Positions 43,698-54,005 of a stretch of DNA of 64,000 nt are shown one piece after another. This DNA is from Diphasiastrum complanatum (lineage: Eukaryota; Streptophyta; Lycopodiopsida; Lycopodiales; Lycopodiaceae). Each line of letters begins with the position of its first letter. Positions within the stretch are counted from its first letter, which is position 1. The notes beneath the pieces are model-generated. The model was not told the DNA's origin. It ran no database searches and worked only from the letters and a program-made list of their open reading frames with translations. The stretch lies in assembly GCA_029204225.1 (NCBI GenBank), contig CM055111.1:41170815-41234814 (forward strand), written 5' to 3'. Position numbers and translations under genes: made by a program.

Positions 43698-44856
43698 GAT
43701 TCTAATGTTTCTTCAACTTTTAGGTTCTGTCCTAAAGCACTTAGCACTCACTTTTCTCTCAACAAATGATAGATAAAGAGATCTATGAAGATTTAGGACC
43801 CTAAAACACTTCTATCTTGAACCTAGATGGTTTCCAAGCATAGAAAGGAAGATTGAAACACATGTAACACTTTGCACACACTAAGAATGGATTACAAAAT
43901 CAAACCAACCTGAACACACTCTTGCTTAAGCTCTCAAACTTTCCAGCAAGTGACCAAATCAAGTTATGGTGTGAAGAGTTACTTGCATTCTTAGAAAATA
44001 CCCAAAACTAGGATGCCAAGATTACCTAGTAATGAACAAACTTGATCAACATATGATCAACACACTAAGATATTGATTCAACCTGTAAAACCACATGTAA
44101 ACCACACTTCTAAAAGTTTATAAACTCCAGCAAGTGATAAATACAAGATTTATAGGTGAATGAATGAGCACACTTAGTGAATCACAAGACTAGCTTCACT
44201 ATCTTGTCAAATCTTGGTGTTTAGATGTAGATCTAAGATCACTTCACATGAGAATGTTCCTCAACCTGTTAAGAACCTGAAAACACACTTGCATAATGGT
44301 TAACACCTTCCAGCAAATGCTCCAATCAAATTACATAAGGAGAGTTACTTACATGCTCAACAAAGTACACCAAAATTTATGCCAAAATTGATGACAATCT
44401 TTACAATATGCTCTTCACAATGGAGCTTACAATATGTTCACCCAAAAAAGGGGATCTTTCATCCAAATGGGAGCTTTGCTCAGCCTTTAGGAGAATTACA
44501 ACTCACTCAAAAGAGCATTTGTCATCCACTTAAGGAGAAGTTTCATCCACTTAAGGAGAGTGTTCATCCAAGAATGGAGATTGTCAACAATAGGATTGAA
44601 AAGAACATTGTTAGTATTGAATATGCACAAGCCTCACAATCACAAATGACTAGGTGTTATGATCTGAACCAAAATAGTTTCTTTTCAGCCTCTGATCTTC
44701 AATAGACCTGAAATATGCTTTTGATCCACAAGTTCAACTCACAAAACAAAGGTTAGTAAGATTTGATCAACAAAGCAATGCAAAATCATGCTAGAACTTG
44801 ATCAAACATCCAAATATCACCAAAAATGGAATACTTACTGTAAATAGAAGCCAACC
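43698..44856 (-). other. Copia-I 5' leader with degenerate repeats
   Basis: Untranslated leader of about 1.16 kb between the primer site and Gag ATG. Three related blocks start with CAACCTG and contain TCCAGCAA(G/A)TG at about 43905-44030, 44078-44200 and 44264-44390, spacing about 175-185 bp. A minor plus-strand open frame here is antisense and not supported. Confidence 0.7.
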
Positions 44857-44869
44857 AGCTCTGATACCA
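44857..44869 (-). other. Copia-I primer binding site
   Basis: Minus-strand TGGTATCAGAGCT directly after the 5' LTR, complementary to the 3' end of initiator Met tRNA. Confidence 0.95.
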
Positions 44870-45524
44870 TGTGAAAAATACAGATCCTAAGTGGATCTAA
44901 ACTCCAAGATCATTGGCTTGAATGCTTGCACTCCAAACTACATAAGCTAGGAATTGGCAACACATTCTATGCTACCTAGAATGCAAAGAACTTGATCAAA
45001 AAGCATTTATCACAAATGGAAACTTCCATAAACATCAAGTGCGGCCCAAAATAGCATTATACAGTCCATAATACATCAGCCTACCACTTTTGGAAAGCAC
45101 CTAAGATCATACACAATAGCTTGAAGACAATACACACAACAATGCTCTCAATGGAGGAAGAAACAATGACAATGATCTATTGATCTCAATGAAGCATACA
45201 AAAGGTTTCTCCAACCTGTTCTCCACGACTTCCCTACTATTTATGGATGAGGAAGATGACTCTCTCTCCTCTCTCTAGAAGGTACTTGACCCTAGATATT
45301 CCCTATATAGGAAAAATAGCTAAAAATGGCTTATATGACCAAAATACATCAAAATGGTCTCATTTTGAAGGGTATGAAGTTTGACACTTCATCATACTGA
45401 AAAAATACAGTAAATAAAAACATTGTGGCCTGGTTCACACGTGTGAAACTCCAGAACCAAAACTATTTACAATTTTAGCCAATTTAGGCCTCAAACTAGC
45501 TAGGAAATGTTGACAATTTTCACA
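44870..45524 (-). repeat. Copia-I 5' LTR
   Basis: 655 bp, one base different from the 3' LTR. TATA-like CTATATAG at 45303-45310 is the probable promoter for the genomic RNA. The palindrome TTCACACGTGTGAA at 45434-45447 lies upstream of it, in U3. Confidence 0.97.
45303..45310 (-). promoter_or_regulatory. Copia-I LTR TATA box
   Basis: CTATATAG within GGAATATAGG-like context, about 430 bp before the primer site. It is the only TATA-like site at a suitable place in the LTR. Confidence 0.5.
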
Positions 45525-46780
45525 AGATCCACCAATCTTATTGATGCTAAAAGGGAACTTTGGAAAATTGAGATCAATCTCCTTTTTCATTCCATCCTTT
45601 TTGTTAGCCATAAAAAAAGCATCAAGCTTGAAAAGTCTACCTTGTCTATTTCCCCTAGCAACCAAGATTTCTTCCTTTGTAATGAAACAAGCATCACCAC
45701 CAAACTTTATCTTGTATCCTTTCTCTATCATTTGACCAACACTTAGCAAATTCTTTGAAAGTAAAGGAATGTAAAGAATACCATCAAGTCTTGCTTTCCT
45801 ATTAGTAGAAAGACAAATAAGAATTGAACCAATACCTTCGGATTACACACTTACCACCATTGGCCATGTGTATGACTTTCTTGGCTCCATCATAAGTGAC
45901 CAAAGAAGTAAAGAACTCCTTGTGACTAGTCATGTGTGAACTAGCTCCACTATCAATCCACCATGAATCTTTGTTACCTTCACTTGATATTAGACTTGAA
46001 GAACACATCAAAAGAGAATCACAACCACCTAGATTCTCATCATTAGTAGTAAAGTTGATTTGCTTGCTACCTTCATCTCTTTGCTTCTTCAAACATTCAT
46101 TTGCAAAATGCCCCTTGATGCCACAATAAAAGCATTTCAACTTAGACTTGTCTTTCTTTTTTCCAAAAGAGGAAGTCTCACCTTGATCTTGCCCTTTAGA
46201 CCACTTGCCTTTGCCTTTGCCCTTGAACTTGCCTTTGATGAACATAGCCTCCTCTTCATAATGAGATGTCGATGTAGATCCATCTCCTCTTGACTGAAGC
46301 CTAAACTCCTCATTCACCAAGATCTCTTGCAAATCCACAATATTTGGCAAAGTATTTTGAATAGCAAAACTTTGAACAAGATTAGCATGATCATCCAACA
46401 AGCCATTAAGTATAACTTGAACAAGTTCTACCTCCTTAATGCTCTCATCAATACATGCTAACTCATCATTGAATGCTTTAACCCTTGGATTCATAAAGCT
46501 TCTTCAAAGCTTTCCAAGCCTCCAAAGATGATGTGCACTTACCAATCTCCTTGAGAAGTTCATTGGTAACATTCATCTTAATAATGTGTAGAGCCCTTTT
46601 GGCCCTCTTATCATACCTCATTTGATCTTGTTGAGTTGATGGTCTCTCCTCCAAACCTACAACAATATCCAAAACATCATTTGTCTCAAGAAGTGATTCC
46701 ATCCTCACTTTCCACAATGAATAGTTACTTGAGGTAAGCCTATTATTGCCTTCCAACATGAATTCACCACTTGTAGCCAT
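45525..46780 (-). pseudogene. Copia-II Gag-protease (broken)
   Basis: Minus strand. Gag starts MATSGEFMLEGNNRLTSSNY at 46780 and runs to ALKKLYESKG, where it stops at 46478. Compared with Copia-I, roughly 25 residues (the TLRRQIFSSRQREGESA part) are deleted here and the frame shifts. It resumes KAFNDELACIDESIKEVELV and includes a zinc knuckle CFYCGIKGHFANEC (about 46130-46090). The protease active site DSWWIDSGASSHMTSHKEFF lies near 45955. A second frameshift falls near 45810, then MLSVGQMIEKGYKIKFGGDA and GRLFKLDAFF. The integrase zinc finger is absent; the frame reaches the Copia-I target duplication at 45529 and continues at 39093. It is clearly related to Copia-I Gag. Confidence 0.9.
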
Positions 46781-47369
46781 GTTGCACCTGATCTTCTTCT
46801 TTCAATCCGTTCCAATGCACAAAGCACTCTCTTGAATGTCAACAAATGAACTCAAGAAGAAATCACAAAGATATGGAACCTCTCAAATCTCTTCTAACAC
46901 TTCTAGCTAGAAAATCAACACATAGAATAGTGAAATCTTGATCAATCTATGATCTATCCTCAATCTAGTGATTCTTGCCACTTCCTAAGATTGAAACACA
47001 CTCAAATAAAGTTCACTAACCTCACAAACTAGAGATCCAATCAAAATTAGGGTTTTGACAAAATCACAAAAAATTGAATATCTCATATCCTACATGCAAT
47101 TTTTAAAAACTTGATATATTATCTTGTAGCCTCCAATGAGACCTTTCTAATGCACCAGAAATTGGCTAATTCCAGTAAACCAAGTCTGAAATCGGAGTTG
47201 ATCAAGTATATAAACCTTTATTGAGTTTTGCCCTACAAAAGATCAATTCTACATATGCAAAAATGGATATTTTTGAGTAGAAATCAATCTAGCATGCTCT
47301 AGCATTGGTAACTCCTCCAAATCCTTATTGCTAAATGTGGTTGATCCTTTCATAACTTGAAATACAAGA
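46781..47369 (-). other. Copia-II 5' leader
   Basis: Untranslated leader between primer site and Gag ATG. 47105-47369 matches 19075-19314 of the truncated relative. Confidence 0.7.
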
Positions 47370-47381
47370 GCTCTAATACCA
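47370..47381 (-). other. Copia-II primer binding site
   Basis: Minus-strand TGGTATTAGAGC, one base different from the initiator-Met site used by Copia-I, III and A. Confidence 0.85.
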
Positions 47382-48005
47382 TGTGAAGGATTTCAGATCA
47401 TTCAAGATCCAAATCCATGTCCTTGATCTTTGGGTAAAAAAGGAGCAAACCAACAATCTTGCCAATGTAGAAAAATCAGCATCTACATACAAAATGAGAT
47501 GCAAATCTAAGAGATATTGATCAAACATGAACCAAAACATAGAATATAGTTGTTTTCCATACAAGTATAGTACCCTACTATATTTCACACATGTGGAACT
47601 GAAAATAGCAATAAATGATTATTCTACACATAGAATTGCAAGATAACATCATGAGACTGTACCAATTAGTAGTAGAACTCAAAGAGAACCATTTATAAGC
47701 ATGAAATGAGATAGAGAAGAGAGAAGATCTGCTTCTCCATGAGTTACATCCTTTTATAACAGGTCCAAACCCTACTTTGCTACTTGGCTTTCCCTCCCAT
47801 ATGAAAAACCCTATTATTTTGGGACTAGATTCAATGTACCCAAAGTTCAAATTTGAATCTCTCTCAAAATCAACTACCAACTTTCCCACACTTTCAAAAA
47901 GTGTTTATTGAATTTATTTTAAAATAATATAACTTCAAAAAGTTTATCTCTAAGTCTAAAATGCGTTTTGGCCTCAATTGACAATTTACCAAAATATGAC
48001 TAAAT
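47382..48005 (-). repeat. Copia-II 5' LTR, left piece
   Basis: Starts TGTGAAGGATTTCAG after the primer site and is interrupted at 48005/48006 by Copia-IV. Its last five bases TAAAT are the left copy of the Copia-IV target duplication. The LTR resumes at 57405. The uninterrupted relative at 19327-19853 supports the join. Confidence 0.8.
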
Positions 48006-48072
48006 AGTTAGAATTAAAGTAGAATCATTGTGCTACTGTACTGTGGGTCCTATCAGTGGATAAGGATCAGTT
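48006..48072 (+). repeat. Copia-IV 5' LTR, left piece
   Basis: AGTTAGAATTAAAG to GGATCAGTT, matching 57132-57198. The final CAGTT is the left copy of the Copia-III target duplication. Confidence 0.85.
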
Positions 48073-48937
48073 TGTGAAATTTCAGAGAAATAAAGACCAA
48101 GAATGGATCTAGATCAGATCCTCAAGAGGTGTTGGAAGCTAGATTACATGGTCTACTAATCAACCAATGATTAGATCTAGAATTAGATCAATTTCCCATC
48201 AAAAATCTAGCAAGAACAACAAGCAAATGATTAAACTTGAGACCTACTGCCTTCACACGTGTGAAGAACAGTACCTGTACGGAATTACAGCAGAGAGTGA
48301 AGTACACAAGTGTTAGAAAGCAATAGAACCATAAAATCACAACACAAATATGAGAATACTCAAGATATGCCTCCAAAACCAAGATCTTGCCTCTTTTATT
48401 TCTCAAAGTGGATCCATCATGGATTAAATACAAAAATCATCATACTCTCTCTCTAAGACACTTCCAGCACGTGTGAGACAGGTCATAGTGCTTATCCATA
48501 TCCACTTTGGCTAAGATTCCATTAATTTGCCACATCATCATTGGTGGCTAGTGTTGACCTTCTAGATTCCTACAAATTAGGAGATAGGTCCTACAATCTA
48601 GGAGATTTGACTTTTGACATGTATGAAATCTATATACAATGGATCTGAACTTTCTATATGATATTTCACACGTGGGAGACCACTCCTACCCATGTGATAT
48701 AGCATTTTCTACCACTAGAATGGTGCCAAGTGTCATAATACTACTAAACTAGTTTTTGGCCAATTTAGCCACTAGTTTCCAATTTAAATGATATGTACAA
48801 CATTTATGATCTATCTAAATGACTTAGGCATAGATTTCACACGTGGGAACAGGCTCCACACATGTCTAATGATGATAGGTACAAGTCATTATGGTATTTA
48901 CAAGATTTAACCAAGTTAGCTTTTGCCAATTTTAACA
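48073..48937 (-). repeat. Copia-III 3' LTR
   Basis: 865 bp. It contains TTCACACGTGTGAA (48252-48265) and three partial versions: AGCACGTGTGAGA near 48476, TTTCACACGTGGGAG near 48664 and TTTCACACGTGGGAA near 48836. An open frame at 48188-48433 recurs identically in the other LTR and is not a gene. Confidence 0.97.
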
Positions 48938-48951
48938 CTCCTCCTCAAAAC
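48938..48951 (-). promoter_or_regulatory. Copia-III polypurine tract
   Basis: Minus-strand TTTTGAGGAGGAG immediately before the LTR start TGTTAAAATTGG. Confidence 0.85.
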
Positions 48952-49054
48952 TAACTTGATACATCTATGGTACATCTATTTACAACACTTAAGGCTGATC
49001 ATTGCAGGTTCATAGGTGTGAAGATCAGCCAATGAGTTTGATGAAGATCCAAGA

Positions 49055-51070
49055 TCACCATATCCATGATAGTGCCTCCTTGATGTTGACTTCTTTGATG
49101 AACTTGAGAGCTTTGCACCACTTGATCACTTTTTCCATTGATTTGTTCCATCCTTGGAACATATGGTTGATCCAAAAGCTCAAAAATAGCTGAAATTCCA
49201 TGAGAAAATAAAGAGTCCTTCTTGACTCATAAGGATCACAAAGATCCAACATCATGTTACCAAGATCTCGAGAATTTGGCTCATCAACATTGGCAAGACT
49301 ATGCATGCTATAATAACCAAGAGTTCGCATCATATCTTCATGCTTGATTTCCATTCTAATCTCAGATCTAATGAGGCTAAATACTTTATTATGGAGATAA
49401 GTGTCCTTAGAGGATGATTCACTTACTCTCATAAAGAGTTTACAATTTGCCTCAATACATGAAAAAAGACAAATTTTCATACTATGAATGAGCAAATCAC
49501 TCTTGCTCTTGCAAGATTCAAGAGCATACATTTGATGAAATAACCATTTGCTTTCTAATTGATCTAAAATCAATTTGAAATCATTAAGAACATCAACTAT
49601 GTTCTCAAGAGAGACACCATACTCAACTAGTATTGCTTTACTCCAACTTTGAGTTGCAAAAGTCTCACCAAAGCAAATTGATTCACCAAATGACATATGA
49701 GAAGAAAGCATAAGATCTATACCACTTGAAATGTGCTCCTCTTTCCCTTGAAATGTGAGCCATATGAGCTCAACCATGTCTCTTGATATTCTTCTTGGAA
49801 TCATAACTTGAGAAGGACTCTCCTCCTCAATCCTTGGCACACTTGAACCTTGAGATGACTCCTTAAGATCAACTTCTTGGTGCTCCTCCTTGATGAAAAT
49901 CCGAGACCTCCATGTCTCATAATGATCACAATAAACATGACCATACATTGTGCACTTTCTATGATCAACAATATTACTTATGCTAGAACCATAAGTCCAA
50001 AAATCACCACAACTTGACATGATTTTTCTAATATTGAAATCAAGAACTATTTCCATCTCAATAAGGCTAACTACTTGCTTATGGATATAAGTGTCCACTT
50101 TGGATGCTTCACTTATTCTCATAAGAAGTTTACAACTTGCCTTTAAAATTGAAAATTTACAACTTTCAACATTATGAATGAACACATCATTCATGATCTT
50201 ATTGAAACCAAAAGAAAATACATCATGAAGACATTTCCATTTCCTTGTCTTTATACTCAATGTAAGTTTACAAGGAAAACATGCTTTGCTATCTATTAAG
50301 GCATCACACTCAACTAGTATTGCCTTAATCCACATTTGAGATACAAAAATCTCTTCAAAGCAAAATAGTTCTTCAAAAGATGTCATGAGAGCATAAATGG
50401 AACTATTTTCATTTTGTGATTGCTCCTCCTTAATTTTGCTTGGTTTCTCTTGGATCATAACAATAACTTTGAACTTATCCAAAGTTCCAAACAAAATGCT
50501 TTCCAAGAACATGAAATAAATCCAAGTGACATTCATGAAAGAAACATCTTTCTTTGCATCTTGAACCAAACAATGCACTTCCAAATGAAAAACTTCTAGA
50601 GGTTTGAAATGTGTGGTGATGGATTTTTGAAGACAACTCTTGTAAGTCCTTGTGAGACTCCAAGCCTCATGCATCTTTCCACAAAGGAAACACATTTCCT
50701 TAGATTTGTCCTTCTTGCCTTTGCATTTTGCACTTGAATCTCCATCCTTCACCTCGGCCCCCTTGCTTTGGTTCTCCTTGGATGGATTGGTCTTCATTTT
50801 GTAGCATCTTGAGACAAAATGATCTCTCTTGCCACAAAGGTTGCATTTAGGATCCTTACTTGCCTCCAATAGGTTGCCACCTATTGATGCCATGATGAGG
50901 AAGTAAAACTTTGTGATATGACTTTTCAAAATGTAATTTGTGACTCTCAAGAAACTAGATTTGAACACATTCAACAATCTAGAAGGATCTACACAAGACA
51001 AATTTTGAATCATATCTCTTTTCAACCTAGTCAATTGGAAACTAATTTTTGCTTTGATCACTAAGACCAA
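49055..51070 (-). CDS. Copia-III zinc-knuckle protein with duplicated unknown domain
   Basis: Intact 671-codon frame. The likely start is Met60 (50893), because MASIGGNLLEASKD aligns with the Gag starts of Copia-I and II, giving 612 aa. The Gag capsid part is missing, and the start leads straight into a zinc knuckle CNLCGKRDHFVSRC (residues 76-89, CX2CX4HX4C). A Lys-rich linker and a second cysteine motif CFLCGKMHEAW (127-137) follow. Two copies of a domain of about 170 residues lie at about 223-393 and 452-619. Each has KAILVE (249 / 478), a CKLLMRISEASKVDTYIH-type motif (313 / 543), and an ETWRSR- or ESRRTL-type end. No enzyme motif is visible. By family logic it may bind element RNA or act as a Gag-like structural protein; that is inference. 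The same domain appears in Copia-II and V. Confidence 0.85.
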   Translation of the reverse strand: MVLVIKAKISFQLTRLKRDMIQNLSCVDPSRLLNVFKSSFLRVTNYILKSHITKFYFLIMASIGGNLLEASKDPKCNLCGKRDHFVSRCYKMKTNPSKENQSKGAEVKDGDSSAKCKGKKDKSKEMCFLCGKMHEAWSLTRTYKSCLQKSITTHFKPLEVFHLEVHCLVQDAKKDVSFMNVTWIYFMFLESILFGTLDKFKVIVMIQEKPSKIKEEQSQNENSSIYALMTSFEELFCFEEIFVSQMWIKAILVECDALIDSKACFPCKLTLSIKTRKWKCLHDVFSFGFNKIMNDVFIHNVESCKFSILKASCKLLMRISEASKVDTYIHKQVVSLIEMEIVLDFNIRKIMSSCGDFWTYGSSISNIVDHRKCTMYGHVYCDHYETWRSRIFIKEEHQEVDLKESSQGSSVPRIEEESPSQVMIPRRISRDMVELIWLTFQGKEEHISSGIDLMLSSHMSFGESICFGETFATQSWSKAILVEYGVSLENIVDVLNDFKLILDQLESKWLFHQMYALESCKSKSDLLIHSMKICLFSCIEANCKLFMRVSESSSKDTYLHNKVFSLIRSEIRMEIKHEDMMRTLGYYSMHSLANVDEPNSRDLGNMMLDLCDPYESRRTLYFLMEFQLFLSFWINHMFQGWNKSMEKVIKWCKALKFIKEVNIKEALSWIW
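49214..49717 (-). repeat. Domain repeat 2 of the Copia-III ORF
   Basis: Residues about 452-619. Pairs with repeat 1 at a spacing of about 230 residues. Shared blocks are SKAILVEYGV, ANCKLFMRVSESSSKDTYLH and YESRRTLYF. Confidence 0.75.
49892..50404 (-). repeat. Domain repeat 1 of the Copia-III ORF
   Basis: Residues about 223-393, with IKAILVECDA, ASCKLLMRISEASKVDTYIH and YETWRSRIF. The DNA repeats are also similar (for example 50105-50135 versus 49425-49450), so this is a true internal duplication. Confidence 0.75.
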
Positions 51071-52902
51071 AGCACTCTATCAAATCACAAAAATCAGATT
51101 CAAACACCCCTATTGGACTCAACAAACACCAATGACTCTTTCTTTTGAGAGTTGGAATGGATTTGAAAAGATTTGACTCCTAGATTTCTCTTTTCTCTTG
51201 ACTAGTTCACTCAACTTTTGATATTCTTGAACAAAGGATGGGTTTTGTTTCAAATACTTGAAAATCAAACTCAATCACTTCTTTTGGACTCACTCTTGAC
51301 CCAAATAATCTCACTCTTAAGATTTTGATTGAATTTGATTTGATTCGACAACAAATTAAACCACTAACTTTCACAAAAAAAAAAATGATCTACACTAGAT
51401 CACATAAACTTGACATGTATACTTGATTCAAACACACAAAGATCAGATCCAATCACGCCTTTTGGAATCCTCTTGACCCAAATAATCTCACTCTTGAGAT
51501 TTGGAATGGACATGAAATGGTTTGATAACAATCTATGTCAATAATTTTTCACCAAGCTTAAAAATTAGACATCTAGAGATTCACAAAGATCCCAACCATG
51601 TATGAACACTCAAATATGGACTCCTCCTTGTTCTATACTCCCAATGGGATCACAACTTGACCCTCACCCTCTCACAAAGAAAGTTGAATTAGAACTTATT
51701 TGAGTTTCATACATACAATGTCAAATTGTGCTCAAAAATTGAATTCATTCACCCCTATTGGACTCCACCAAGTACCAATGACTCTACCTCTTTAGAGTTG
51801 GAATGAAATTCAAAAATGTGATACTTCTCTCTCACTAAGATATGTGCTTACAAAGAGCTAATGCCACTTAGCAAGATTTGATCACAATGAAGGAGACAAT
51901 TTTTCCACCAAAGTCAAGAAATGAGTTACTAGAACTTGCCCTCTACAAAGGAAGGAACTCTTAGGATTTTTGGATCAAACACTACACATGTGACTTACAC
52001 ACCTCTATGACTCTCTTTCAAGCCAAACAAAACTCAACTCTTTGAGTAGGAGTGGAACAATGTGACTTAGATCTCAAAAATCACTTCTAGAACTCTCCAA
52101 CAATGCTTATCACTTGTATTGGTAGATTTTGCCTTTATGAGTGTTTGTGCTCTAGAAATTCACTTAAGATTTCACTTGGAGGACTTATCCAAGGCTGACT
52201 TCTAGCACTTAGATGCTTCTAGTCTCAACCCTTTCACTCTTGAACACATCTAGAGTGAAGATACAATGGATTTCAATCTCTTCCCTTGCAAATCACTCCT
52301 TAATCTATGGTTTTTGGCAATCTTTCACTCTCAACTTTAATGCACACCCAAAGCATATGAAGATCAGCTTTAATGTACTGTAATAAAGATTCAAATCATC
52401 TATATGATTGATCTATACCAAGAACAAATCAAAGGAATAGAAACAATGCATTACAAAGCTTGAAAAATGCACTAGATTGACTAGTTTTGGGTGTATGAGG
52501 CATTAAATGCACCAAAACTGAATTTTATTGCTCATAACAGGTTATGTACGGCCTCACACGTGTGGTAAGTACACATGAAGCCCACAAAAATATTTGGTAC
52601 AAATATAATGATTCTATCTATCTATTCAAACTCGCTACCTCAAGATTAGCTAGTTTCCAAAAAACCTGCTAGTTTGGGTGTATGAGTAAGATATAGCATC
52701 AAACTGAAAAATATAGCTCCAAAACTGGTACTGTACGTCCTCACACGTGTGAAGAGTAACCCTGCATCCCACAACCAAGTTTGATGCACAAATATCAAGG
52801 CTAACTAACTCTTCAAACTCGCCCACTCAAGATTAGTGAGTTTTCTCAAAAAACTTGCCAATCTGGGTGTTGTTTAGATCAATGCTTTAATCTCTTGTAC
52901 TT
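51071..52902 (-). other. Copia-III 5' leader with tandem repeats
   Basis: Leader of about 1.8 kb. A pair of roughly 190-bp units at about 52480-52662 and 52663-52870 share GTTTGGGTGTATGAG, TCACACGTGTG and ACTCAAGATTAG-type segments. Further in, phrases such as CACCCCTATTGGACTC (51107 and 51746) and CCCAAATAATCTCACTCTT (51300 and 51477) are repeated. These leaders may hold packaging or dimerisation signals, but that is inference. Confidence 0.75.
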
Positions 52903-52915
52903 GGCTCTGATACCA
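52903..52915 (-). other. Copia-III primer binding site
   Basis: Minus-strand TGGTATCAGAGCC directly after the 5' LTR, matching initiator Met tRNA. Confidence 0.95.
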
Positions 52916-53780
52916 TGTGAAATTTCAGAGAAATAAAGACCAAGAATGGATCTAGATCAGATCCTCAAGAGGTGTTGGAAGCTAGATTACATGGTCTACT
53001 AATCAACCAATGATTAGATCTAGAATTAGATCAATTTCCCATCAAAAATCTAGCAAGAACAACAAGCAAATGATTAAACTTGAGACCTACTGCCTTCACA
53101 CGTGTGAAGAACAGTACCTGTACGGAATTACAGCAGAGAGTGAAGTACACAAGTGTTAGAAAGCAATAGAACCATAAAATCACAACACAAATATGAGAAT
53201 ACTCAAGATATGCCTCCAAAACCAAGATCTTGCCTCTTTTATTTCTCAAAGTGGATCCATCATGGATTAAATACAAAAATCATCATACTCTCTCTCTAAG
53301 ACACTTCCAGCACGTGTGAGACAGGTCATAGTGCTTATCCATATCCACTTTGGCTAAGATTCCATTAATTTGCCACATCATCATTGGTGGCTAGTGTTGA
53401 CCTTCTAGATTCCTACAAATTAGGAGATAGGTCCTACAATCTAGGAGATTTGACTTTTGACATGTATGAAATCTATATACAATGGATCTGAACTTTCTAT
53501 ATGATATTTCACACGTGGGAGACCACTCCTACCCATGTGATATAGCATTTTCTACCACTAGAATGGTGCCAAGTGTCATAATACTACTAAACTAGTTTTT
53601 GGCCAATTTAGCCACTAGTTTCCAATTTAAATGATATGTACAACATTTATGATCTATCTAAATGACTTAGGCATAGATTTCACACGTGGGAACAGGCTCC
53701 ACACATGTCTAATGATGATAGGTACAAGTCATTATGGTATTTACAAGATTTAACCAAGTTAGCTTTTGCCAATTTTAACA
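52916..53780 (-). repeat. Copia-III 5' LTR
   Basis: Identical by eye to 48073-48937, including all CACGTG motifs (TTCACACGTGTGAA at 53095-53108). It carries the element's promoter region. Confidence 0.97.
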
Positions 53781-53992
53781 CAGTTGGCCTCGCTATGAGG
53801 CAAGTCAACGGGACACGCGTCCCGCCAACGGCAACCTGGGTCATGCATGGGTTGCCTGAGTGAACAACTATATGTACAGTGTAATTTCATTTTGAGAAAT
53901 AGAGTTGCTATGTGAGCTTGCAGTGGAGAGTGTTTTCTGACTGTGTTACTGTGTAGCATGATCTGTGTTCCTGTGCAAAGCAAATTCTAAGT
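53781..53992 (+). repeat. Copia-IV 5' LTR, right piece
   Basis: Begins with the right CAGTT target duplication of Copia-III and continues GGCCTCGC...AATTCTAAGT. It matches 57194-57404. Confidence 0.85.
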
Positions 53993-54005
53993 TGGTATCA
54001 GAGCC
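53993..54005 (+). other. Copia-IV primer binding site
   Basis: TGGTATCAGAGCC directly after the LTR end AATTCTAAGT. Confidence 0.95.

Larger units (their letters stand above)
39094..45524 (-). mobile_element. Copia-I, complete young Ty1/copia retrotransposon
   Basis: Structure is complete: 655-bp LTRs (39094-39748 and 44870-45524), an initiator-Met primer site, a PPT, one uninterrupted Gag-Pol ORF, and a 5-bp target duplication AGATC (39089-39093 and 45525-45529). LTR ends are TGTGAAAA...TTTTCACA. Comparing the two LTRs base by base I find one difference, T at 39632 versus C at 45408. The insertion is therefore very recent and the element is a candidate for current activity. It lies within the Copia-II coding region, same orientation. 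Confidence 0.97.
48073..53780 (-). mobile_element. Copia-III, young non-autonomous element with unknown ORF
   Basis: 5708 bp with two 865-bp LTRs (48073-48937 and 52916-53780). I read them as identical throughout. LTR ends are TGTGAAAT...TTTTAACA on the plus strand. Target duplication CAGTT (48068-48072 and 53781-53785) is exact, and an intact initiator-Met primer site and a PPT are present. The interior has a roughly 1.8-kb leader and a single long ORF without protease, integrase, RT or RNase H. Cis signals for reverse transcription are thus complete while the enzymes must come from another element. Identical LTRs mean very recent transposition. Confidence 0.95.

Noticed and set aside
48188-48433. 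81-codon open frame, identical copy at 53031-53276
   Set aside because: It lies wholly inside the Copia-III LTR and is duplicated only because the LTR is; no protein features.
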